From Thermoplasmata archaeon (GTDB taxonomy: Archaea > Thermoplasmatota > Thermoplasmata > Lutacidiplasmatales > UBA184): a stretch of DNA of 23,770 bases. The DNA lies in the NCBI GenBank assembly GCA_030040035.1, contig JASHUJ010000088.1:1-23770 (forward strand). Direction: 5' to 3'. The notes below the pieces were generated by a model. The model was given only the letters and a program-made list of their open reading frames with translations, had not been told where the DNA came from and did no database searches. How positions within the stretch are numbered: the first letter of the stretch is position 1; every line of letters starts with the position of its first letter. The position numbers were made by a program, and so were the translations under genes. Of this stretch, positions 7,664 through 14,042 are shown piece by piece.

Positions 7664-8342
7664 TCCGATCGACCTCGGCACGCCGCTGCTGCTCGTGAAT
7701 CTGAAGACCTATCCGGGGCAGCTCGGTCCGGCCGCGGAGCGGACCGCCCGAGTGCTCGAAGAGTTGGGCCAAGCGCACGCCGTGCCCGTCGCGATCGCGC
7801 CCGCCACGCCCGATCTCGCCCGGGTGGCCGCCGCCGTTTCGATCCCGGTCCTCGCCCAGCATGTCGATCCGATCGATGCGGGGGCTCGGACCGGTTTCGT
7901 GCCGGCCGAGTCGGTCCGCGCCTCCGGCGGCTGGGGGAGTCTCGTCAATCACTCCGAGCATCCGTTGCCGTTCGCTCAGTGCGTGCAGGCCGTACAACGG
8001 CTCAAGTCCCTCGGCCTCGCGACGGTCGTCTGCGCCCGTGACGTCCCCGCGTCCCGCCGGCTCGGACGCACCGAGCCGTTGTACCTCGCGGTCGAGCCTC
8101 CCGAACTGATCGGCGGGGACAAGGCGGTCTCGACCGCCCGTCCCGAGGTCGTGTCGGGCGCGGTGGCCGCGGTGCATGCGGTCGCGCCCAAGACCCGGGT
8201 TCTCTGCGGTGCGGGAGTACACGACCGGCGAGATGTCGCCCGGGCGCTCGAGCTCGGGAGCACCGGCGTGCTCGTCGCGAGCGCAGTCACGCGCGCGTCC
8301 GATCCCCGCGCCGCGGTCGAAGAGCTGCTGTCGGGTTTCTGA
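7599..8342 (+). CDS. tpiA: Triose-phosphate isomerase, archaeal type (start uncertain)
   Basis: TpiA interconverts dihydroxyacetone phosphate and glyceraldehyde 3-phosphate in glycolysis and gluconeogenesis. NLKTY (about 7698-7712) holds the substrate-binding Asn and Lys, VNHSEH the electrophilic His, and AVEPPELIGG the catalytic Glu. CGAGVHDRRDV and GSTGVLVASAV form the phosphate-binding loops near the end. The homologous region is short, as in archaeal enzymes. The start is unresolved: homology begins near 7671, but there is no ATG, GTG or TTG between the TTG at 7599 and the GTG at 7695. The former overlaps the upstream gene; the latter removes strand beta-1. An ATC at 7668 or an indel joining the two frames are other options. 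Confidence 0.88.
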   Translation: MTGTSTPSVRDRSARAPPRPTDPIDLGTPLLLVNLKTYPGQLGPAAERTARVLEELGQAHAVPVAIAPATPDLARVAAAVSIPVLAQHVDPIDAGARTGFVPAESVRASGGWGSLVNHSEHPLPFAQCVQAVQRLKSLGLATVVCARDVPASRRLGRTEPLYLAVEPPELIGGDKAVSTARPEVVSGAVAAVHAVAPKTRVLCGAGVHDRRDVARALELGSTGVLVASAVTRASDPRAAVEELLSGF

Positions 8343-8436
8343 GTCGCGCTCCCCCAGTGGGCGGGATCGGCCAGCGGCGAATTCATCTGCCCCGCCCTTC
8401 TCCCCCGCCGGGCCCACCCCCGGCACGTACACGACC

Positions 8437-9807
8437 ATGAGCGGACCCGACCGAACGAAGACGCGCCGGGCCCGGGCGTCTCATCCCACCCGGCATGGGG
8501 CGGGACGCGGACGCGGAAAGCCGAAGGTCCGGCGGGAACGGACCCCCACGATCAATCGCTCGGGGAGCCTCGACGTACTCGCCCGCTCAGGCTCGACCCG
8601 CCCTCCGCGGGAAACAGCGGCCCCCCGAGGATACGAGCCCGCCCCCCGCCCGCTCCACCTCGTTTGGGTCGGCTGGGAGTTCCCGCCCAACCACACCGGC
8701 GGGTTGGGGGTCCACAGTTTCGAGATGGTCCGGGAGCTGACGCGACTGGGCCATCGAGTCACGTTCTTGACACCGTTCTCGGGACCGTTCACTCCGGTGG
8801 CCGGCGTGACGTTCCGCCATCCCGGCGAGCCGACCGCGGGGGCGGCGCCGCAGTACCCCGCGGCCTACTGGTCCGGGGAGCTGCCCGGCAGCCCGTTCGC
8901 GGACTCGATCGACGGCTACAATGCCTGGATCGGGGGACTCACGGACCTCGGGCCCGTCGATGTGATCCACGTCCACGACTGGTTCGGAACGGTCGGCGCG
9001 CGCGCCCTCGCGGAGCGACTCGGTCGTCCCCTCGTCATGACGGTCCACTCGACCGAGTACGACCGATCGCTCGGCCACCCTTGGGACCACATCCTGAACC
9101 GGGAGCAGATCGGCATCTCGGCGGCCGTGCGCGTCATCGCGGTCAGCCGCCACCTGCGCCAGCAGCTCATCGAGCGCTATCGCGCGGATCCGCTGCGGGT
9201 GCGCGTGATCTACAACGCCGTCCGCCCGACGGAGCGGCTCGAGCGCATCGACGCGAGCAAGCGGTTCGTCCTCTACGTCGGGCGCCTGGCCGCGATGAAG
9301 GGCGTCGACACGTTCCTGCGGGCCGCCGCGCGCATCGCGGAGCAGTTCCCCGATGTTCTCTTCGTTATCGCCGGCGAGGGGCCCGAGTACGCGCGGCTGA
9401 TCCACCTGGCGACCCGGCTCGAGATCGGCGACCGGGTGATGTTCCTCGGCAAGGTCTCCGACGAGGAGCGGGAGGTCCTCCTGCTCGGCGCCTCCGTCTT
9501 CGTGCTCCCGAGCGTCGTCGAGCCGTTCGGGATCGCGGCGCTCGAGGCGATGGCCGCGGGCGTGCCGACGATCCTATCGAAGACGAGCGGGGTCGCGGAG
9601 ATCAGCTCGTCGTCGTTCCGCGTCGACTTCTGGGACGTCGACGAATTCGCGAGCCGAATCGCTGAGCTGCTCGAATACCCGACCCTGCGCGTGGCGATGG
9701 GCGAGCAGGGACGCTGGGAAGCGCTCCGGGAAGGCTGGCCCGAGCGAGCGCGTCAGACGGTCTCCGTCTACCTCGAGGCGATGCGCGCGGAGGGGATCGA
9801 GCCCTGA
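8437..9807 (+). CDS. GT4-type glycosyltransferase, glycogen-synthase-like
   Basis: The protein has 456 residues and a GT-B fold. The N-terminal domain begins near residue 73 with VWVGWEFPPNHTGGLG, the glycine-rich loop typical of archaeal glycogen-synthase-like GT4/GT5 enzymes, and DVIHVHDWFG follows. The C-terminal domain starts at RFVLYVGRLAAMKGVD, with a donor-binding region that includes VIAGEGPE. EPFGIAALE is the EX7E motif, holding the two Glu residues that contact the nucleotide sugar. Expected role: alpha-1,4-glucan elongation from ADP- or UDP-glucose in the cytoplasm, supported by the downstream GH57 and GH15 genes. The first 72 residues are a basic Arg/Pro/Gly-rich tail with no alternative start inside it. 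Another GT4 activity, such as sucrose- or trehalose-related transfer, cannot be excluded. Confidence 0.85.
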   Translation: MSGPDRTKTRRARASHPTRHGAGRGRGKPKVRRERTPTINRSGSLDVLARSGSTRPPRETAAPRGYEPAPRPLHLVWVGWEFPPNHTGGLGVHSFEMVRELTRLGHRVTFLTPFSGPFTPVAGVTFRHPGEPTAGAAPQYPAAYWSGELPGSPFADSIDGYNAWIGGLTDLGPVDVIHVHDWFGTVGARALAERLGRPLVMTVHSTEYDRSLGHPWDHILNREQIGISAAVRVIAVSRHLRQQLIERYRADPLRVRVIYNAVRPTERLERIDASKRFVLYVGRLAAMKGVDTFLRAAARIAEQFPDVLFVIAGEGPEYARLIHLATRLEIGDRVMFLGKVSDEEREVLLLGASVFVLPSVVEPFGIAALEAMAAGVPTILSKTSGVAEISSSSFRVDFWDVDEFASRIAELLEYPTLRVAMGEQGRWEALREGWPERARQTVSVYLEAMRAEGIEP

Positions 9808-9865
9808 GAACCGTCTTCAGCAACCGGGTCGTTCATCCCCGCGCCGCCGCGTGAGTAATCTATTA

Positions 9866-9871
9866 TTTATA
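9866..9871 (+). promoter_or_regulatory. TATA box of the nucleotidyltransferase operon
   Basis: TTTATA lies in the AT-rich run 9857-9876, the most AT-rich spot nearby. Its centre is about 39 bases before the GTG at 9908. It therefore argues against the upstream GTG at 9851, which would place the promoter inside the coding region. Confidence 0.6.
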
Positions 9872-9907
9872 CTTACGAACCGTTCTATCGGACGGAGGCG
9901 CGAGAAC

Positions 9908-10462
9908 GTGAAGGCCGTGACGACGTTCGTTCGCAACCCGAACGAGCATCCACTACCGCCCCGGATGATAATCTCGGCACCGAAAACCCGAGGCCGACCC
10001 CAAGTCGAGTGCCGGATCCGGATCGCGTCAGAGGACGACGCGAAGATTGCTGCCCGGCACGAGGTCCCGGTTTCCGTGCTCTCGGCCGACCGCGTCTCCG
10101 ATCTGGGGTATCCCGTTCGCTTCCCGAGCGAGTTGGTAATCGCGCGCTCGATTCTGTCCGCCGTCGAGACGCCCTTCCGAACGATCCCCTTTGTCTCGGA
10201 GACGGCGGCCCGGGACCTGCGCCCGGAGGATCATGCGGTCGCCATGCTCCGGCTCGACATGATCGGCGCTCGCGCGCTCGTGGATCGGAACCCCACCTGG
10301 GATCGACCGTACCTCGCGCGCCGGGTTTTCGAGGAGCACCTCGAGTGGCCCGCAGCCTACGTCCGATTCTCGGACACGCTTCCGCAGATACCGACGGTGC
10401 CGGACGCGCTTGATAGGGAGCGACTCGAACGCAGGCTCGCCAAACATCGAGTCCGGTCGTGA
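9908..10462 (+). CDS. Unknown protein, first gene of a nucleotidyltransferase operon
   Basis: The protein has 184 residues from the GTG at 9908, chosen because GGAGG (9894-9898) lies 9 bases before it and a TATA box lies further upstream. I do not recognise the family. The N-terminal half (about 18-95) looks mixed alpha/beta, with strands such as RMIISAP and VECRIRIA. The C-terminal half is charged and probably helical, including LARRVFEEHLEWPAAYVRF (136-154) and a basic end. There are no membrane segments, no cysteine pairs and no obvious catalytic motif. Its stop TGA shares a base with the ATG of the next gene (TGATG), so the two products are probably made together. A partner or antitoxin-like role is possible but rests only on gene order. 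Confidence 0.65.
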   Translation: MKAVTTFVRNPNEHPLPPRMIISAPKTRGRPQVECRIRIASEDDAKIAARHEVPVSVLSADRVSDLGYPVRFPSELVIARSILSAVETPFRTIPFVSETAARDLRPEDHAVAMLRLDMIGARALVDRNPTWDRPYLARRVFEEHLEWPAAYVRFSDTLPQIPTVPDALDRERLERRLAKHRVRS

Positions 10463-11049
10463 TGGCGAACGTGGACGAGTCCGAGATCCGCGCCGTCGTC
10501 GAATGGCTCCGAGACCAGATCGGGGTCCCCTTCGTCCTTGTCGGAGGTTCGGCCGTTTTGCCGGACGTACCCATCGCGACGAAAGACGTCGACGTTCTCG
10601 TTTCCGCGCCCGACATGGAACGGGCCGACGCCGCGATGCAAGGTCGCCGGGACGCCCATCCGCTCGATCCGGCCACCGGCACGATCCGCGGTACCGAAGT
10701 GGCGATAGGGGGCTCGAAAATCGCCGTCGACTTTCTTTCGGCATCCGCCTTCGGTGGACAACGCTTCGTGGACTTCGTCCGAGGTTCGGGATCGGTCAGC
10801 TTCGCCGGAGTTCGTCGAGCACGTCCTTCGGTCGTGTTCTACATGCGACTCTCGCTCGAAGACTGGCGCGAGAACATTCCCAGCATCCTGCGGGATATTC
10901 GGATGGGAGTGGGCGAGGCGACCTTGGATGGAGCCACTCGGGTAGCAGAGAGATTCGGCACCGAGAATTCAATTCGCGAGAGAGTCTGCGAAGTGCGAGC
11001 AACTTTGCGCCGAGTCCAGAACGCGGAACGGAACGTCCGACGCGATTAG
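10462..11049 (+). CDS. Nucleotidyltransferase-fold protein (MNT/AbiEii-like)
   Basis: The protein has 195 residues from the ATG at 10462; a GTG at 10459 would add one residue. The pattern VLVGGSAV (25-32), then KDVDVLV with Asp42 and Asp44, then KIAVDFL with Asp90, matches the GG[ST]...DxD...D active site of the pol-beta-like minimal nucleotidyltransferase superfamily. All three metal-binding acids are present, so it is probably active. Family members include AbiEii-type toxins, MNT antitoxins and aminoglycoside nucleotidyltransferases. The substrate here is unknown. The C-terminal third is helical and basic. It overlaps the preceding gene and appears to be the last gene of the operon. Confidence 0.75.
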   Translation: MANVDESEIRAVVEWLRDQIGVPFVLVGGSAVLPDVPIATKDVDVLVSAPDMERADAAMQGRRDAHPLDPATGTIRGTEVAIGGSKIAVDFLSASAFGGQRFVDFVRGSGSVSFAGVRRARPSVVFYMRLSLEDWRENIPSILRDIRMGVGEATLDGATRVAERFGTENSIRERVCEVRATLRRVQNAERNVRRD

Positions 11050-11069
11050 TCCTCGACCGGTGAAAACCT

Positions 11070-11094
11070 GCTGACTCCTATTGGGGCAGTCAGC
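11070..11094. repeat. Inverted repeat just after the nucleotidyltransferase operon
   Basis: GCTGACT (11070-11076) and AGTCAGC (11088-11094) form a perfect 7-base stem with an 11-base loop, starting 20 bases after the stop codon. No T-run follows, so it does not look like a standard archaeal terminator. It could be an RNA-stabilising hairpin or a protein-binding site. The rest of the gap 11050-11238 holds nothing I can name. Confidence 0.35.
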
Positions 11095-11238
11095 GACGCT
11101 CCGAGCCGAGCCTCTTCTGTGACCGACACCGAGAGCGTAGTCGCGACCTACGATGCCGACTATCAGGCATGCCTGCACCGCCCTGTATCTGTTCGCGGCA
11201 AACCCCATACCCCCGGCGGTGCCCAAGTCAAACTGGGC

Positions 11239-11841
11239 CTACGAGCGGCCCCGGCACTGGATTCGATGGATGGTGGGGGACACCCCGTAGAGTATCTCAG
11301 AGCCCCGATGCGTTCGAATGAACGCCCCCGACTCCTTTGCTTTCGCTAGGGTGAGTTCAAACGCCTGCTGGGAGAGTAACGACCGTCGACTCCATCGGGA
11401 ACCACCGTTCAGGACATAGCCGTCCCCAAATCCGATTGTCTTGGGGTACATGCTGTAATCCAGTAGGAGAAACTTCGACTTCGTACCCTTCCACCGGTAA
11501 CTCTCGGTGTTTCCTCGAGGGTATCTCAGATACACTCCTGAATCGTCGACGGTGATTTCGACTGCCCCGGCGAGAAGCTTTGGCATTACGTCAACCCAAA
11601 CCCCGATCATAACTAGTCCAACTCCGATCGAAAGTAGGAGGAGCTCCCCCTTCTGGGTCGACAAGCTACTTGACCAGAGTGCGTGCGAGTACGCGACGGA
11701 AACGTAGAGAAGTTCCAACCCGAGTCCAGTCGCAATTGCGATCAGCACGTAGAGGGCGGCCACCTTCCACTTGCGGTCGGCCGGGCGATACGACGTCAGG
11801 TCGATGCATCTGGACTCTGCTGAAACTTCCTCCGAGGACAC
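11239..11841 (-). CDS. Orphan membrane protein with two membrane segments and a soluble C-terminal domain
   Basis: The protein has 200 residues. Membrane segments lie near 26-50 and 66-86. From about 93 on there is a soluble, beta-rich region beginning with VEITVDDSGVYLRYP, which has the look of a small PH-like or bacterial-PH domain, followed by a helix near 160-172. The GTG at 11841 is preceded by GAGGT (complement of 11847-11851) at a spacing of 5. I do not recognise the family. Base composition is clearly poorer in GC than the neighbours (31 of 60 at 11401-11460), which suggests recent transfer or a fast-evolving orphan. It converges on the nucleotidyltransferase operon. Confidence 0.65.
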   Translation of the reverse strand: MSSEEVSAESRCIDLTSYRPADRKWKVAALYVLIAIATGLGLELLYVSVAYSHALWSSSLSTQKGELLLLSIGVGLVMIGVWVDVMPKLLAGAVEITVDDSGVYLRYPRGNTESYRWKGTKSKFLLLDYSMYPKTIGFGDGYVLNGGSRWSRRSLLSQQAFELTLAKAKESGAFIRTHRGSEILYGVSPTIHRIQCRGRS

Positions 11842-11975
11842 ATCCTACCTCTATGCCGCACCCAATGGAAATCTCGCGGACGGTCCAGAGGCTTGCGCAG
11901 TGCGGTTGAGTTAATCAAGGTTCGACTGTCCGGTGCAGCGGGGCCTTCCAACAACGCTCTGTCCCGAGTAGTGGA

Positions 11976-13169
11976 ATGAAAGTCGTCTTCTATCTCCATC
12001 TCCACCAACCCTGGCGGCTCGCGCGGTTCCGCTACCTCGATCTCGGTTCGGGCCGATCGTACTTCGACGTCGACCGCAACTTGGCGATATTCCGAGGCAT
12101 CGCCGATCGATGTTACCGGCCCGCTCTCGACCGTCTGATCCGATTGACCGAAACGCACTCGGAATTCCGGGTGAGCCTCTCCGTCACCGGGACGTTCGTC
12201 GAGCAAGCGCGGCTCGCCGCGCCCGACGTCCTCGACCGACTGCGCGCCCTCCGGCGGAGCGGCCACGTTGCGTTCCTTGCCGAGACCTACTACCACTCGC
12301 TCGCGTTCCTGGTCCCGCCCCCCGAGCTCAGCGAGGAGGTCGCGATGCACCGCGAACTCCTCGAGAGCGAGTTCGGCGCGTCGCCGAAGATACTCCGGAT
12401 GACCGAGCTCGCGTACTCGGACGACCTGGCTCGATTCGCCGAGTCCGAGCGCTTCCGCGGGATGCTCGGCGAAGGCTGGGAGGGCGTTCTCCGCGGCGAG
12501 CCCGCGACCTACCCGTACTGCGCCGCCGTCGCCCCGACCGTGGCGCTCTTGCTGCGCCACTACCCGCTCAGCGACGACGTGGGCTTCCGATTCTCCTCGA
12601 CCAGCTGGAACGAGTATCCGTTGACCGCCGACAAGTACGCTCGATGGCTCGCCGCGACGCCCGGCGAGATCGTCGGCCTCTTCATGGACTTCGAGACGTT
12701 CGGCGAGCACCACCCGGCGCGCTCCGGTATCCTCGAATTCCTCTCCGCGCTTCCCGGAGAGGTCGCGCGGCATCCCGGGCTCGGCTGGGCGAGCGTCGAG
12801 GAGGCGGCGGAGATCCCGCCGCGCGCTCCGCTCAGCGTCCCGTACACGATGAGTTGGGCCGATCAGAACCGGGATCTGGGAGCGTGGCTCGGCAACGACC
12901 TGCAGCGCTCCGCGTTCGAGGCGGCGAAGAAGGTCGGCCTCGTCGCCCGCCAGACGGGGGACGCGGCGATCCTCGGCGACTGGCGGAAGCTCCTCACCTC
13001 CGACCACTTCTACTACATGTACGTGAGCGGGCACGGGGCGGACCAGGGCGTCCACCAGTACTTCTCGAGCTACGAGAGCCCCTACGACGCCTACGCGAAC
13101 TACATGAACGCGCTGACCGACCTACGTCGGCGCGCGCTCGAGCGCCTGGGCGTGCCGATCCTCAAGTGA
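11976..13169 (+). CDS. GH57 family alpha-amylase / alpha-glucan hydrolase
   Basis: The protein has 397 residues. The GH57 conserved regions appear in order: HLHQPWR (8-14), MTELAYSDD (142-150) with Glu144 as the expected nucleophile, MDFETFGEH (237-245) with Asp238 as the expected acid, and TSDHFYYMY (341-349). The catalytic barrel is complete, though the protein is at the short end for GH57 enzymes. There is no signal peptide, so it should act in the cytoplasm on stored alpha-glucan. The nearby GH15 and GT4 genes support this; a similar gene set is known in methanogens such as the MJ1606-MJ1611 region of Methanocaldococcus jannaschii. The upstream region has only a weak AT-rich patch near 11909-11918. 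Confidence 0.93.
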   Translation: MKVVFYLHLHQPWRLARFRYLDLGSGRSYFDVDRNLAIFRGIADRCYRPALDRLIRLTETHSEFRVSLSVTGTFVEQARLAAPDVLDRLRALRRSGHVAFLAETYYHSLAFLVPPPELSEEVAMHRELLESEFGASPKILRMTELAYSDDLARFAESERFRGMLGEGWEGVLRGEPATYPYCAAVAPTVALLLRHYPLSDDVGFRFSSTSWNEYPLTADKYARWLAATPGEIVGLFMDFETFGEHHPARSGILEFLSALPGEVARHPGLGWASVEEAAEIPPRAPLSVPYTMSWADQNRDLGAWLGNDLQRSAFEAAKKVGLVARQTGDAAILGDWRKLLTSDHFYYMYVSGHGADQGVHQYFSSYESPYDAYANYMNALTDLRRRALERLGVPILK

Positions 13170-13208
13170 CCGGCAGTGCGCTCGACCTCTCGCGGGGGCT
13201 GGAACCGA

Positions 13209-13862
13209 CTAGGTCGGAACCGCGAACGAATCGAGGAACGACCACCAGGCCGCCAACGACTGGCGGACGGAGCGGGCGGCCGCAACGCCCGCGGCCGGAT
13301 CGCCGCGGAGGTAGTGCGCGAGAACGCGTCGCTCGGCGGCGGCGTGCTCGACGTCCGCGAACGAATGGACGCGGAAGAACTCGTGGGCCGACTTCGAACG
13401 GATCCCGTAGTTTGCGCGCAATCCGCGTGACTTCTCGGCGGCGACCTTCGGGAACTGGGACTCGTAGGCGTAGAGGGCCCCGAGCGCCGACGGCGCCGAG
13501 CCGTTCAGTGCGTTCTGTTCGTAGACTCGCAACAGCTCGCGGGTGGCGAGGGTCGGTCGGCGGTCGAAGACCGAGGCGCCGATCGAGTGGGCAAAGTCGA
13601 CCCAGAGCTCGGGGTGGGTCGGCGAGCGACCCTCTTCGTCGACCAGGTTCTCTAGCAACACCCGCCGGTCTTCCGGTCGTTCGATGCGGGCGTACGCCCC
13701 CGCAACGAACCGGGGGAAGTTGACCTCGAAGTGATAGTACTGACTCGCGTAGTCGCGGAGCGTCTCGATCGGCAGGGTGCCTCGGGACCAGGCCGTGTAG
13801 AACGGGTGGTTCAGGAGGTGCCGGCGCTGGACGAGTTGGTCGAGGTCGCGAACGGACGCCAT
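13209..13862 (-). CDS. CADD/PqqC-like di-iron protein (heme-oxygenase-like fold), candidate p-aminobenzoate synthase
   Basis: The protein has 217 residues. HPFYTAWSRG (19-28) and YYHFEVNFPRF (42-52) mark the TenA/PqqC superfamily. The candidate metal ligands Glu76, His83, Glu134, His166, Asp170 and His173 match the spacing I recall for Chlamydia CADD (81, 88, 142, 174, 178, 181), with a difference of 3 only in the longest interval. Tyr22 and Lys144 fall where CADD has Tyr27 and Lys152, the residues reported for its self-sacrificing p-aminobenzoate synthesis. That product would feed folate or methanopterin-like cofactors. The gene has no operon partner; it is convergent with GH57 and divergent from GH15. 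A general iron-containing oxidase role remains possible. Confidence 0.85.
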   Translation of the reverse strand: MASVRDLDQLVQRRHLLNHPFYTAWSRGTLPIETLRDYASQYYHFEVNFPRFVAGAYARIERPEDRRVLLENLVDEEGRSPTHPELWVDFAHSIGASVFDRRPTLATRELLRVYEQNALNGSAPSALGALYAYESQFPKVAAEKSRGLRANYGIRSKSAHEFFRVHSFADVEHAAAERRVLAHYLRGDPAAGVAAARSVRQSLAAWWSFLDSFAVPT

Positions 13863-13983
13863 GTCGGGGCGAGCCTCTTCGGAACGTCAAGGTTTCGGTC
13901 CCTGAACCGACCCCCGCCGGTCCGTTTCACGGCCGCGCGAGGGCTCCGTGGGTCCCCGGGTCCGGGCGACTCGAACCGAAGGG

Positions 13984-13989
13984 TTATAC
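13984..13989 (+). promoter_or_regulatory. TATA box upstream of the GH15 gene
   Basis: TTATAC lies about 57 bases before the ATG at 14043, predicting transcription start near 14013 and a leader of about 30 bases. It is the clearest AT-rich element in the 180-base divergent gap 13863-14042. No equally good box was seen for the minus-strand gene. Confidence 0.5.
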
Positions 13990-14042
13990 TTGCTCCTACT
14001 ACGTGAAATTCCTCGGATGGGGGACGGGTTCGGGACCTGGCG

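Noticed and set aside
9851..9907. Upstream GTG start (9851) for the first gene of the nucleotidyltransferase operon
   Set aside because: It would put the TATA box inside the coding sequence, while the GTG at 9908 has a GGAGG at good spacing.
10316..10450. HEPN-like RX4-6H patterns in the first gene of the nucleotidyltransferase operon
   Set aside because: The matches (RRVFEEH, RRLAKH) are short and expected by chance in Arg-rich helices, and the protein is longer and more mixed in structure than typical HEPN partners.
11119..11349. Plus-strand ORF of 76 codons between the nucleotidyltransferase operon and the orphan membrane gene
   Set aside because: It overlaps the end of the better supported minus-strand gene, lacks a ribosome binding site and looks like a chance frame.
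11900..11945. tRNA-like T-arm sequence near GGTTCGACTGTCC
   Set aside because: No matching acceptor, D or anticodon arms could be built on either strand.
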